Positions 15,774 to 23,306 of a stretch of 25,668 nucleotides of DNA are shown one piece after another. Made by a program: the position numbers and the translations under genes. The DNA comes from WTJY01 sp045105475 (lineage in GTDB: Bacteria; Chloroflexota; Anaerolineae; Promineifilales; Promineifilaceae). A model generated the notes under the pieces. That model was given only the letters and a program-made list of their open reading frames with translations, was not told the DNA's origin and searched no databases. The number at the start of each line of letters is the position of its first letter. Position 1 is the first letter of the stretch. The stretch is taken from contig JBGCDP010000314.1 of NCBI GenBank assembly GCA_045105475.1, positions 1-25,668 on the forward strand, in the 5' to 3' direction.

Positions 15774-16706
15774 TTACATCCCTAATGCCGACAAGACATT
15801 GTCTCTTTTCAGGATATTGATGCACCACTGATAGTGGCCATCATTCCGATCTTGGCTGAATGCATTGCTAGAAATAATCGCATAGACAGCTTTGTAAGCC
15901 AACAGTGTTTCAATCTTGTAGCCAAAATATTCGGCAAACGTTTGAGTGAGTTCCGCGTCAATTTCGGCCGCATGTGGTCCGTACATATCAAAAATAGACG
16001 AGGTAATCGCAGCGTCAAAAGCTGGGTCTCCGGCCATTGATAAAAAGCCAAAATCAAGCACGGCCGTTGGGTTTGAGTCCCCATCAACCAGAATGTTTTC
16101 ACCGAAAAAATCCCCGTGGATCAATCCGGTTTTTACACCAGATCTGCTTTTGAGAAACAATCGAGCCTGTTCTTTTAGGTTGCTGAAATTCTCGATATCG
16201 TGCTCAAGCAGATGCTGATACAAGGTGCATCGTCTATTGAACAGGAGGGTTATTGCAGCGGCCCAATCGCCTGAATCATGCCACGGATTGTTTTCATTAC
16301 CGACAACGCCCAATTGATTGAATTCGTTGCTATAAGGGATTGATTTTAAAAAGCCGAGTACTTTAAGCACCGCTAGAACCGCTTTATCATTCGGCCGCTG
16401 CTTCACTCGATCTTGCAGGGTTGCGCCACCTAGGAATTTTTCAAACGAAACAAGTCTGTTGCCAATATGTTCAATCTGCATAATTTCCGGTGTGCGGATG
16501 TCCTTGACATAGACAGCAAGTTCTTTGTAAAAGGCGGCTAATGCATTTAGCTGTTTTAGATCTGAATCGCCCCACACTTTTGCGACAAGCTCACCTGGTT
16601 TGAGCAAGTAAACGACCCCTTCCATCCCTGCACCGATTTGAATTGGATTCGAGTAGCCACGCTGCCGAAAAGCGGCCACCCACTTCTCCCGTTCTTCTTG
16701 GTTCAT
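15774..16706 (-). CDS. APH-family phosphotransferase (kinase-like), first gene of modification operon
   Basis: A 310-residue kinase-fold protein with a full N-lobe: Gly-loop IGAGMEGVVYLL (24-35), ATP Lys K43 in LVAKVWGD, catalytic loop IHGDFFGENILV (H197, D199, N204) and metal loop VLDFGFLSMAGDPAFD (D218-F219-G220). It therefore looks like an active member of the aminoglycoside-phosphotransferase superfamily, in contrast to the second kinase-like gene in the operon, whose N-lobe is reduced. It leads a run of six genes with gaps of at most six bases. It starts divergently from a DUF924 gene; a spacer with inverted repeats lies between. The substrate is unknown. Confidence 0.88.
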   Translation of the reverse strand: MNQEEREKWVAAFRQRGYSNPIQIGAGMEGVVYLLKPGELVAKVWGDSDLKQLNALAAFYKELAVYVKDIRTPEIMQIEHIGNRLVSFEKFLGGATLQDRVKQRPNDKAVLAVLKVLGFLKSIPYSNEFNQLGVVGNENNPWHDSGDWAAAITLLFNRRCTLYQHLLEHDIENFSNLKEQARLFLKSRSGVKTGLIHGDFFGENILVDGDSNPTAVLDFGFLSMAGDPAFDAAITSSIFDMYGPHAAEIDAELTQTFAEYFGYKIETLLAYKAVYAIISSNAFSQDRNDGHYQWCINILKRDNVLSALGM

Positions 16707-16729
16707 TGTATTTCCGTCTATTCTGCTTG

Positions 16730-16768
16730 ATTAAGGTAGCGAGATTGGACCAAATTTATTACCTTAAT
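16730..16768. promoter_or_regulatory. Operator-like inverted repeat in divergent spacer
   Basis: ATTAAGGTA (16730-16738) and its exact complement TACCTTAAT (16760-16768) are spaced 30 bases centre to centre, close to three helical turns. They sit between the divergent modification operon and the DUF924 gene. This fits two half-sites for a regulator of one or both genes; a simple hairpin with a 21-base loop is the alternative. Confidence 0.35.
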
Positions 16769-16774
16769 GCAACT

Positions 16775-16808
16775 AGCCTCAGGTCGTGTTTTGACCGGTG
16801 TAGAGGCT
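16775..16808. repeat. Nested hairpin in divergent spacer
   Basis: AGCCTC (16775-16780) pairs with GAGGCT (16803-16808), and inside it GGTC (16782-16785) pairs with GACC (16793-16796). It lies in the 146-base spacer and would be in the 5' leader of the DUF924 mRNA. There is no T-tract, so it is not a standard terminator. Confidence 0.4.
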
Positions 16809-16852
16809 GAAATGTGATGTTGAATTTGTCGATCTAGCTAGGAGACAGCGGT

Positions 16853-17383
16853 ATGAAATGGGAAGAAATTATCAGTTTTTGGTTTGAAGAAATCGAACCG
16901 GCAAAACACTGGGTTAAAGATGCTGAATTTGATGAACTACTTCGGACTCGGTTCGGCGCTGTGCACACGGCCGCAACCAAGGGCGAGCTTTATCAGTGGC
17001 GCGAAACTCCAAACGGCCGCTTGGCTGAGATCATTGTGCTTGATCAATTTTCCCGCAATATGTTTCGTGATACGCCAGCGTCGTTCGCCTACGACACCAT
17101 CGCTTTGGTTTTAGCGCAAGAGGCGATTGCGGCCGGGGCTGACAAAGAGGTCAACCCAGAGCATGTTAGCTTTATGTACATGCCGTTTATGCATAGCGAG
17201 TCGGCCGCGATTCACGATGTGTCGATGAAGCTTTTTGGAAGCTTAGGGAGCCTAGAGTTTGAAGAAAAACACAAAGTGATCATTGATCGTTTCGGCCGGT
17301 ATCCACATCGCAACGAGATTTTGGGCAGAGTTTCTACACTTGAAGAAATCGAATTTATGAAAGGGCCAGATTCTTCATTTTAG
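16853..17383 (+). CDS. DUF924 family protein
   Basis: A 176-residue protein of the DUF924 family. Family landmarks are the start IISFWFEE, DAEFDELLRTRFG, the LDQFSRNMFRDTPASFAYD segment (family form LDQFPRN), FMYMPFMHSES, and the tail DRFGRYPHRNEILGRVSTLEE. Members are helical, TPR-like cytoplasmic proteins without a known activity. The start is supported by AGGAG eight bases before the ATG. It is the only plus-strand gene between two minus-strand operons and ends six bases from the convergent GNAT gene. Family assignment is strong; function remains unknown. Confidence 0.92.
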   Translation: MKWEEIISFWFEEIEPAKHWVKDAEFDELLRTRFGAVHTAATKGELYQWRETPNGRLAEIIVLDQFSRNMFRDTPASFAYDTIALVLAQEAIAAGADKEVNPEHVSFMYMPFMHSESAAIHDVSMKLFGSLGSLEFEEKHKVIIDRFGRYPHRNEILGRVSTLEEIEFMKGPDSSF

Positions 17384-17389
17384 CTAGCC

Positions 17390-17857
17390 TTATCTCAAAT
17401 GCAGCTTGAACCCTTCATGTGTGGCTTTGAACCCCAGCTGCTCATAAAACCGAATCGCATCAGCCCGACGTTTATCTGACGTGAGCTGTACTATCTTGCA
17501 ATCTTTTTCCCTAGCCTGCTCAATCGCCCACTCAAAAAAGCGGGTGCCCAACCCTTTGCCTCGAAAATCTTCGTGGACGCGGACCCCTTCGATTAGACAG
17601 CGCCATGAGCCAATATAGGTCAGATAGGGAATAAAAGTGATTTGGAGAATGCCTGCTAGCTGACCTTCACACTCAACCACAACAAGTTTGTTATTTGGAT
17701 CTTTGTTGATTTCTTCAAATGCAGCAAGATAAGCAGGGTCCAGTTGATCTGAGGTGTCGGCCGCAACTTCGCGCTGTTTGCCCAAGCTGTCGCTCGCTAG
17801 CATATTGATGATGGGGGTTAAATCGGCCGCAACCGCTTCTCGAAAGATTAAATCCAT
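17390..17857 (-). CDS. GNAT-family N-acetyltransferase
   Basis: A 155-residue acetyltransferase. It has the acetyl-CoA loop VHEDFRGKGLGTRFFEWAIEQA (motif A with R-G-K-G-L-G) and the late KRRADAIRFYEQLGFKATHEGF, the standard C-terminal pattern of Acetyltransf_1 members. The N-terminal FREAVAADLTPIINMLASD is the usual substrate-side helix. It is the last gene of the demethylase/ion-channel operon; its ATG overlaps the stop of the upstream membrane protein by one base (TAATG), so the two are probably co-translated. The substrate may be a small amine, which would suit the operon, but the sequence does not show it. Confidence 0.88.
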   Translation of the reverse strand: MDLIFREAVAADLTPIINMLASDSLGKQREVAADTSDQLDPAYLAAFEEINKDPNNKLVVVECEGQLAGILQITFIPYLTYIGSWRCLIEGVRVHEDFRGKGLGTRFFEWAIEQAREKDCKIVQLTSDKRRADAIRFYEQLGFKATHEGFKLHLR

Positions 17858-18390
17858 TAAAGCCTCCTTTTGGCTCGAATCAAATAGGTAATGCCTGCAA
17901 TCAGCCCGGTTAAGCCGCCCAAATAGCTGGCGTTGTGCATAAATCCAACCCTAACAAACTGAATCGGATCGGTCACTTCCGGCCGTAACCACTGCATATA
18001 GCCGTCAATCGTCGCCTCTGTGACGCGTAAATAGCCAACGGCTAAGCCAACCAATCCGGTTAAAAGTGCAACAACGGTTACAACGACAAATGCTCTGGAC
18101 AGATGGGATGCCATTAATTTCGGGGTTTCAAAAATAAAGCCTACCAGCCCGAGTAAAAGGCAGACGAGCACACCCATCCACCAAGTTGCCAAAAACCCGA
18201 CGACGGCGGCGCCCAAGCGAGGCGTTGTTTCGAGCCAAATCAGATTGAACTGAATGAATTTGAATTTTGTGAAATATTCTGGCGAAAATGTATAGCTGAT
18301 TTGGTCATGAATAATGCCGTAAATACCGGCAATAACGGCCGCTACAAAAACCATGCCAAAATAGACCACTATCTTTTTTGTTCTAACCAT
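17857..18390 (-). CDS. Four-helix integral membrane protein, hypothetical
   Basis: A 177-residue membrane protein. Four hydrophobic segments are visible at about 6-26 (IVVYFGMVFVAAVIAGIYGI), 56-90 (a long pair around AVVGFLATWWMGVLVCLLLG), 100-120 (FVVVTVVALLTGLVGLAVGY) and 150-172 (ASYLGGLTGLIAGITYLI). The conserved-looking IHDQISYTFSPEYFT after helix one resembles a motif I recall from unnamed bacterial membrane proteins (HDQI...EYFT), but no function is attached to it. It lies 12 bases downstream of the ligand-gated channel gene and overlaps the GNAT gene by one base, so it is firmly in the operon and may assist or modulate the channel. That link is inference. Confidence 0.75.
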   Translation of the reverse strand: MVRTKKIVVYFGMVFVAAVIAGIYGIIHDQISYTFSPEYFTKFKFIQFNLIWLETTPRLGAAVVGFLATWWMGVLVCLLLGLVGFIFETPKLMASHLSRAFVVVTVVALLTGLVGLAVGYLRVTEATIDGYMQWLRPEVTDPIQFVRVGFMHNASYLGGLTGLIAGITYLIRAKRRL

Positions 18391-18402
18391 ACGGGCCTAT
18401 GT

Positions 18403-19503
18403 CTAGGGTCCTGAAAGCGTAAGAGAGATCATAATGCCGATGGTTGCAAAGTAGGCCAGCGGGAACAGCCAGCGAGAAATGGTATCAACACGCTCGGCCG
18501 TTTCTTCGCTGCCCCTGCGGACCAAAGAGGCGCTGACCACATTTTCAACGATGGTTAATGCCAAAAAGACATAGCTAATCGTCAAAACTTGGTCGAGAAT
18601 GGTTGGATATTCTAATCGAGGCAGAGTGTCAGAACTCAAGAAGTCAAACGCAACTACGGTTAACACGCTCGTAAACGAAACACTCATCCGTTCAGACAAG
18701 TTCGTTTGGTGATCCATCCAGAATACGGCCCAAGATAGCGTAACAATGAGCAAGAGTGGGATGATAAAGTTAGTAATGTAGAAAGTCGGAAACCTGATTA
18801 AGGTCAAGCTGGCCGTTGCTGATGAATAACCAGTTGCCTCACCAGAATCAACTTCGAGTGGATGATATAGAACCTCCCATTCTTCGGTTTCCCATTCATC
18901 TACGATGGGGTCTGTGATGGGGAAGAAGGCAACTTCGTCGGAACCATAGGCAAAAGGCTCAATCGTAAAGCTGATATCTTGTTCATCAAATGGGAACTGG
19001 TACAGATCAAAACCTTGTTCAATTTTGACTGAAAACCGTTCTTCATATTCAACTGCCCCGTCAAAGTACACGGTAACTGATGTATTGATCCGATCACGTG
19101 AGCTACGTGCATCGACGATGTTTATATCTGGTGACCAAATATCAGTTTTTAATATTTCAACGGCCGCTTCACCCTGATAGGTCTTCTTCTCATAGCCAAA
19201 TTCATCAGGGTCAAATACCAGCCGATCATCAAACCAAACAAGGAGCATGTACGCATCGACATCGTAGGTTTCTTCGCGCTCATTGATCGCAAAAATCTCT
19301 GATATGCCAACATCAACAAATATTTCAGTTAATCCGTTTGGATTCGGTGGAGTTAGTAACTGCGATTCTTTTTTTTGTGTGTCATCCTGAGCACTTGAGA
19401 CGAGCGGGGTAAAAAGTATGAATAGAAAGATGATGATGATGCCAGCCAGTAGACGGCCCGCATGAAATTGATTAAAGGTGTTTTTCCGAGTTAGAAATTT
19501 CAT
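18403..19503 (-). CDS. Prokaryotic pentameric ligand-gated ion channel (GLIC/ELIC-like)
   Basis: A 366-residue Cys-loop-superfamily channel subunit. A signal peptide ends near SSA (36-38). The extracellular beta-sandwich (about 55-240) carries WFDDRLVFDP (90-99), IWSPDINIVDARS (122-134) and FPFDEQ (170-175) at the loop where animal receptors have the Cys-loop; the flanking cysteines are absent, as in all known bacterial members. EPFAYG (182-187) matches ELIC loop B. Four membrane helices follow: M1 about 243-262 (ending LSWAVFWM), M2 about 271-292, M3 about 303-327, M4 about 345-363. M2 reads SERMSVSFTSVLTVVAFDF and, aligned to ELIC, gives E271 at -1', S274 at 2', L281 at 9', F288 at 16' and D292 at 20'; an acidic -1' ring suggests cation selectivity. 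PRLEYPTILDQ matches the ELIC M2-M3 loop. Family secure; ligand unknown. Confidence 0.95.
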   Translation of the reverse strand: MKFLTRKNTFNQFHAGRLLAGIIIIFLFILFTPLVSSAQDDTQKKESQLLTPPNPNGLTEIFVDVGISEIFAINEREETYDVDAYMLLVWFDDRLVFDPDEFGYEKKTYQGEAAVEILKTDIWSPDINIVDARSSRDRINTSVTVYFDGAVEYEERFSVKIEQGFDLYQFPFDEQDISFTIEPFAYGSDEVAFFPITDPIVDEWETEEWEVLYHPLEVDSGEATGYSSATASLTLIRFPTFYITNFIIPLLLIVTLSWAVFWMDHQTNLSERMSVSFTSVLTVVAFDFLSSDTLPRLEYPTILDQVLTISYVFLALTIVENVVSASLVRRGSEETAERVDTISRWLFPLAYFATIGIMISLTLSGP

Positions 19504-19530
19504 TTTGAGGTTTATTCCTTTGAAACCGAA

Positions 19531-21576
19531 TTAAAGCACGATGCATAGGCGAAACGCATCATAAACGGCCGCATGAATGTTTCGACTTGAAACTGCATCG
19601 CCAATGCGAAATAGCTGGTAGCTGCCCGCTGGATTACTTTTGAGCGTTTGCGGTCGAATCTTCGTATATTCTTGGATATCTATTTGCCCACCGTTGCTTG
19701 AGTCGGCAACCAAATCAAAGTAAAGATCATCAATGGGAACCGTCCCATGATCGATGACAACTTGATCAACGATCCGCTCAATCGTCCGTTTGCTGTACTC
19801 ATTAAACAAGCTGGCAATTAGTTTGCCATTTTCTTTCCGTACTGCTGTTAACCAGTGATCTGGTGTAATGGTGACATCATGTTTGTAAAATGCTCGCAAA
19901 TATTGAGGGAAATTTGTCCCGCCAATATCAACTGCCACCATCCTTTCCGGTGTCACCAGCTCAAGTTTTGACCCGTGTTGTGCCATATGCTCTGCACAGG
20001 ATAAGCCAGGATGTCGGCCGTTGTCATCAAAAAACAGTACATTTTCGGCCGATTGTGCTTGCCCACTTAGGATGTCCCACGATGAGGTGACTAAATCTGC
20101 GCCAGCTTCTAGAAATGCGTAATTCGGCTCGCCGCCCGTTGCCACAATAACGACATCTGGATTTTCAGCTGTCACACCAGCCGCTTGTGCATAAACACCG
20201 TAGCGGCATTCAACACCCAGTCGTTCTATTTCCGTTTGGCGCCAGCCTGCGATACTGATCAAATCGGTTCGTCGCTCGACCTTTGACGCCAAACGCAGCT
20301 GCCCGCCTGGTTCAGTCTGAGCCTCAAATAACACAACTTTGTGCCCACGCTCTGCACAAACTCGAGCTGCTTCTAGCCCTGCAACGCCTGCACCTATGAT
20401 CACAATCTTTTTCGGTTCGCCCTTAATTTTAGGAATGTCATGTGGCAATACCTGCTCACGGCCGGTCACAGGATTGTGAATGCATAACGCTTCCCCTTCA
20501 TGATAGATTCGATCAATGCAATACCCAGCCCCAACACACGGCCGGATCTGATCTTCCTTTTGGTTAATTACCTTCAACATGATATGCGGGTCAGCGATAT
20601 GTGCGCGTGTCATTCCAACTAAATCCATCGCACCACTTTCGATCGCATGGCGGGCAGTAGCCACATCAGCAATACGGGCCGCATGGAAAATTGGGATATC
20701 AATCTCTTTTTTGACTTGGGCCAAAACCGCTAAATAGGGTGCGCTGGGAGAGCCCATATTTGGTATCAAATGGCTTAGCCCTTCATCTGTTTCCGCATGG
20801 CCCACTGACACATTGAGGAAATCAACTAAGCCGGTGCCAGCCACTTTTTTCAATATTTCAAGGCACTCTTCGTAGTCCATGCCGCCCCGCATCATCTGAT
20901 CCGTTGATAGGCGCATACCCACAATGTAGCCATCACCCACTTGACGCCGGACTTCTTCAAGCACCTCGGTGCTCAGTCGCATCCGGTTGTCTAGACTACC
21001 CCCGTAGTGGTCGTTACGCCGATTGACCTTTGGTGTCCAAAAGGCGTCGAGTAGATGGGTTGCTTGCGCGGATAACTCGACACCGTCTAAGCCGCCTTCT
21101 TTGCATCTGCGGGCCGCATCTCCAAACGCTTTGACGATACGGTCGATGTCGAACTGCTCCATCTGTTTGGGGAAGGATCGATGGGCTGGTTCACGCACGG
21201 CCGAGGGTGCAACGGTTGGCAGCCAATCACCCGCGTATGAGCTGGTGCGCCGCCCCATGTGGGTGATTTGACACATCGTTGCCGCGCCGTGTTTATGCAC
21301 ACGATCTGCTAACTGTTGAAAGTATGGAATAACTCGATCATGACTGACATCAAGTTGGCCAAAGCTAGCTGGTGAATCGATGTCAATGGTTGATGAACCA
21401 CCGAACATCGTCATGCCTATACCTCCCTTGGCTTTTTCCTCGTGATAAAGCTGGTATCGCTCTTTTGGCATACCATCATCTGCATAGGAAGGTGCATGAC
21501 TGGTGCTAAATACGCGATTTTTGATTGTTAGATTCTTGATTTGAAACGGTTGAAGGAGTGGATCGTTAGCGTTCAT
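19531..21576 (-). CDS. FMN/Fe-S/FAD oxidoreductase, N-methylproline (stachydrine)/trimethylamine-type demethylase-like
   Basis: A 681-residue two-part enzyme. An Old-Yellow-Enzyme TIM barrel (about 5-340: IKNRVFSTSHAPSYADDGMP, HMGRRTSSY, GLDGVELSAQATHLLDAFWTP, NRRNDHYGGSLDNRMRL) is followed by a cluster region and an FAD/ADP-binding domain (VIIGAGVAGLEAARV, FEAQTEPGGQLRLA). It resembles 2,4-dienoyl-CoA reductase, trimethylamine dehydrogenase and the N-methylproline/dimethylglycine demethylase group. The cluster motif is CVGAGYCIDR plus LC: C347, C353 and C365 are present, but the second Cys is A350. TMADH's flavin-linking Cys is replaced (SHAPS), so FMN is probably non-covalent. It leads an operon with a ligand-gated channel. 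Family secure; an N-methylated amine substrate is inference. Confidence 0.88.
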   Translation of the reverse strand: MNANDPLLQPFQIKNLTIKNRVFSTSHAPSYADDGMPKERYQLYHEEKAKGGIGMTMFGGSSTIDIDSPASFGQLDVSHDRVIPYFQQLADRVHKHGAATMCQITHMGRRTSSYAGDWLPTVAPSAVREPAHRSFPKQMEQFDIDRIVKAFGDAARRCKEGGLDGVELSAQATHLLDAFWTPKVNRRNDHYGGSLDNRMRLSTEVLEEVRRQVGDGYIVGMRLSTDQMMRGGMDYEECLEILKKVAGTGLVDFLNVSVGHAETDEGLSHLIPNMGSPSAPYLAVLAQVKKEIDIPIFHAARIADVATARHAIESGAMDLVGMTRAHIADPHIMLKVINQKEDQIRPCVGAGYCIDRIYHEGEALCIHNPVTGREQVLPHDIPKIKGEPKKIVIIGAGVAGLEAARVCAERGHKVVLFEAQTEPGGQLRLASKVERRTDLISIAGWRQTEIERLGVECRYGVYAQAAGVTAENPDVVIVATGGEPNYAFLEAGADLVTSSWDILSGQAQSAENVLFFDDNGRHPGLSCAEHMAQHGSKLELVTPERMVAVDIGGTNFPQYLRAFYKHDVTITPDHWLTAVRKENGKLIASLFNEYSKRTIERIVDQVVIDHGTVPIDDLYFDLVADSSNGGQIDIQEYTKIRPQTLKSNPAGSYQLFRIGDAVSSRNIHAAVYDAFRLCIVL

Positions 21577-21584
21577 GATTAATT

Positions 21585-21614
21585 TTTATAGTACTTTAGT
21601 TTGAATAGAAACAA
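21585..21614 (-). promoter_or_regulatory. Putative promoter of demethylase/ion-channel operon
   Basis: On the minus strand TTGTTT (21614-21609) and TATAAA (21590-21585) are separated by 18 bases, a reasonable sigma-70-like pair. Transcription would begin only a few bases before the ATG at 21576, and no Shine-Dalgarno is present, so the message may be leaderless. Confidence 0.35.
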
Positions 21615-21660
21615 CCTGCGTGAATCTTTTCCACATCAATGCTGTAGGCATAGTATCATA

Positions 21661-22995
21661 ATGAAATTCTCAAAACGGACCACTGAGAATCGGTACACTA
21701 TGTTGATTGAAAATTCAGATAAAACTCAAGACCAAATCGCTTTTGAAGCTCTGCAATTAGCTGCTGAATCGATTACTTCAGATTTGGATTTAAAAAATGT
21801 GTTGGCGAATCTGGGCAAGCAAATTATGCGCCTAATCGGATGTGATGCGTGGACTATTTCTGATTATGATGCTTCGCTTAATGCGTTAGTGACCCTCACT
21901 GAGGCTGGGCCACCTGAATGGCTCTATTTTGGAGATGGGGACGAAATCTTTTATTTGGATGCTAATCCAACAACGAAAGCGTCGATTTCAGAGCGTAAGA
22001 TGGTCCACTACACGGCCGGTGATCCAGACTTAGATGATGAGGAAAAGAAGTTTATTGCTGAGTATGGTCATTCGAGCCTGCTAATGCTGCCGATGATTTA
22101 TCGTGATGAGGTGGTAGGCGTTATGGAGTTTGCTAACTATGGGGAGCCGATTCACTTTACAGATTTTGAAATTCGAATCTGTCAGCTTTTGGTTAATCAG
22201 GGGGCGATTGCGATCTCCCACGCCCGAATGTTTGCCAAGCAACAGAATCAGCTAGACCAACTGGAAGAGCTAAATGAAGCCGCTGATTTGGCCAATAAAG
22301 CTAAAAGCTCTTTCTTGGCTAATATGAGCCATGAATTTAGAACTCCGCTAAATGTGATTATCGGCTTTGCTGAGCACCTAACAGACATTTTCGAAGAACG
22401 AGATATGTCTGACAAAGAAATTTCTGAGCCTCTTAAAAATATTAACCAAGCCGGCCGTCATTTGTTGGGTATTGTGGGTAATATTTTAGACGTTTCTCAG
22501 GTTGAGGCCGGTGAAGTATCAACCGATATTGACGTTTTTCCGGTGGCTCAACTGCTGACCGATTTAGATCGGTTTATGCGTTACATGGCTATTGCTTCAG
22601 GCAATCAATTGATTTTTTCACAACAGCATAATTTGGGATCGATTCATGCGGATCGCCAGAAAACAATTCAGATTTTGATGAATTTGGTTGGAAATGCGAT
22701 TAAGTTCACCTCTGAGGGGACAATCTGGGTTCGTACACATTTAGACCAAGAGGCTGGCCAGATTCACTTTTCTGTTCAGGATGAAGGCATCGGTATTCCA
22801 AAAGAGCAGATGCATAAGCTTTTTAAGCCATTTTCACAGGTTGACGACCAATTCTCTGGGATGACAAAAGGGACAGGGCTAGGCTTAAATTTATCCCAAG
22901 GGTATGCAAACCTAATGGGTGGTGAGATTACAGTAGAGTCCGTGTATGGTAAAGGGAGTACGTTTACACTGACTCTGCCCTTAGATGCAAAGTGA
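21661..22995 (+). CDS. GAF-domain sensor histidine kinase
   Basis: A hybrid-free, apparently cytoplasmic histidine kinase with no membrane helix. From the ATG at 21661 it is 444 residues. A GAF domain (about 25-185, LIGCDAWTISDYDASLN through VVGVMEFANYGEPIHFTD) is followed by a short coiled coil, a HisKA domain with H-box FLANMSHEFRTPLN (phospho-His H224), and an ATPase domain with N-box ILMNLVGNAIKFT, G1 DEGIGIP, F-box LFKPFSQVDD and G2 GTGLGLNLSQG. The frame is open upstream to a TTG at 21601, and an ATG at 21700 also fits the start of homology; none of the three has a strong ribosome site. TTTCCA/TAGTAT at 21628-21656 resembles a promoter and would favour the later ATG. No response regulator is adjacent. 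The signal is unknown. Confidence 0.9.
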   Translation: MKFSKRTTENRYTMLIENSDKTQDQIAFEALQLAAESITSDLDLKNVLANLGKQIMRLIGCDAWTISDYDASLNALVTLTEAGPPEWLYFGDGDEIFYLDANPTTKASISERKMVHYTAGDPDLDDEEKKFIAEYGHSSLLMLPMIYRDEVVGVMEFANYGEPIHFTDFEIRICQLLVNQGAIAISHARMFAKQQNQLDQLEELNEAADLANKAKSSFLANMSHEFRTPLNVIIGFAEHLTDIFEERDMSDKEISEPLKNINQAGRHLLGIVGNILDVSQVEAGEVSTDIDVFPVAQLLTDLDRFMRYMAIASGNQLIFSQQHNLGSIHADRQKTIQILMNLVGNAIKFTSEGTIWVRTHLDQEAGQIHFSVQDEGIGIPKEQMHKLFKPFSQVDDQFSGMTKGTGLGLNLSQGYANLMGGEITVESVYGKGSTFTLTLPLDAK

Positions 22996-23306
22996 GCTAT
23001 TAATTCTTAAAGATCGTATCGCTAATAATCGGTTGTTATGTTTATTATGCTCATTTCCACCCAGTCGCTATCTTCTTTTAACATCGCATGGAAATCTCCA
23101 GTCATCTTTTCATTTGACTTTGGCAAACAAAAAAGTGACAGGGTTAAAGGCTAACTTTCACGTTTTACCCATTTTCCTTAAGAAAACATTCGGTAAGATA
23201 TTTGAGAGCCAATCCACGCTGGTAAAGCAACGCATCCCTAAACTTTCAAGAATATCCCTGAGTCCAGCACTTAAGCATTCAATTTTATTTCTTACTGGAT
23301 CCACGT
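22996..23306. other. Gene-free spacer before Mur ligase pair
   Basis: This 311-base gap holds no convincing gene. A 115-codon open frame crosses it but overlaps both neighbours and resembles no family. GGGTTAAA (23141-23148) pairs with TTTTACCC (23163-23170), followed by ATTTTCCTT, a weak terminator candidate for the histidine kinase. The stretch is AT-rich and lacks CGGCCG. Promoters for the Mur ligase genes should lie in its second half, but none stands out. Confidence 0.4.

Noticed and set aside
13258..16706. Calling the two APH-like genes antibiotic-resistance genes
   Set aside because: The fold is shared by kinases for many metabolites, and nothing in the sequence identifies an antibiotic substrate.
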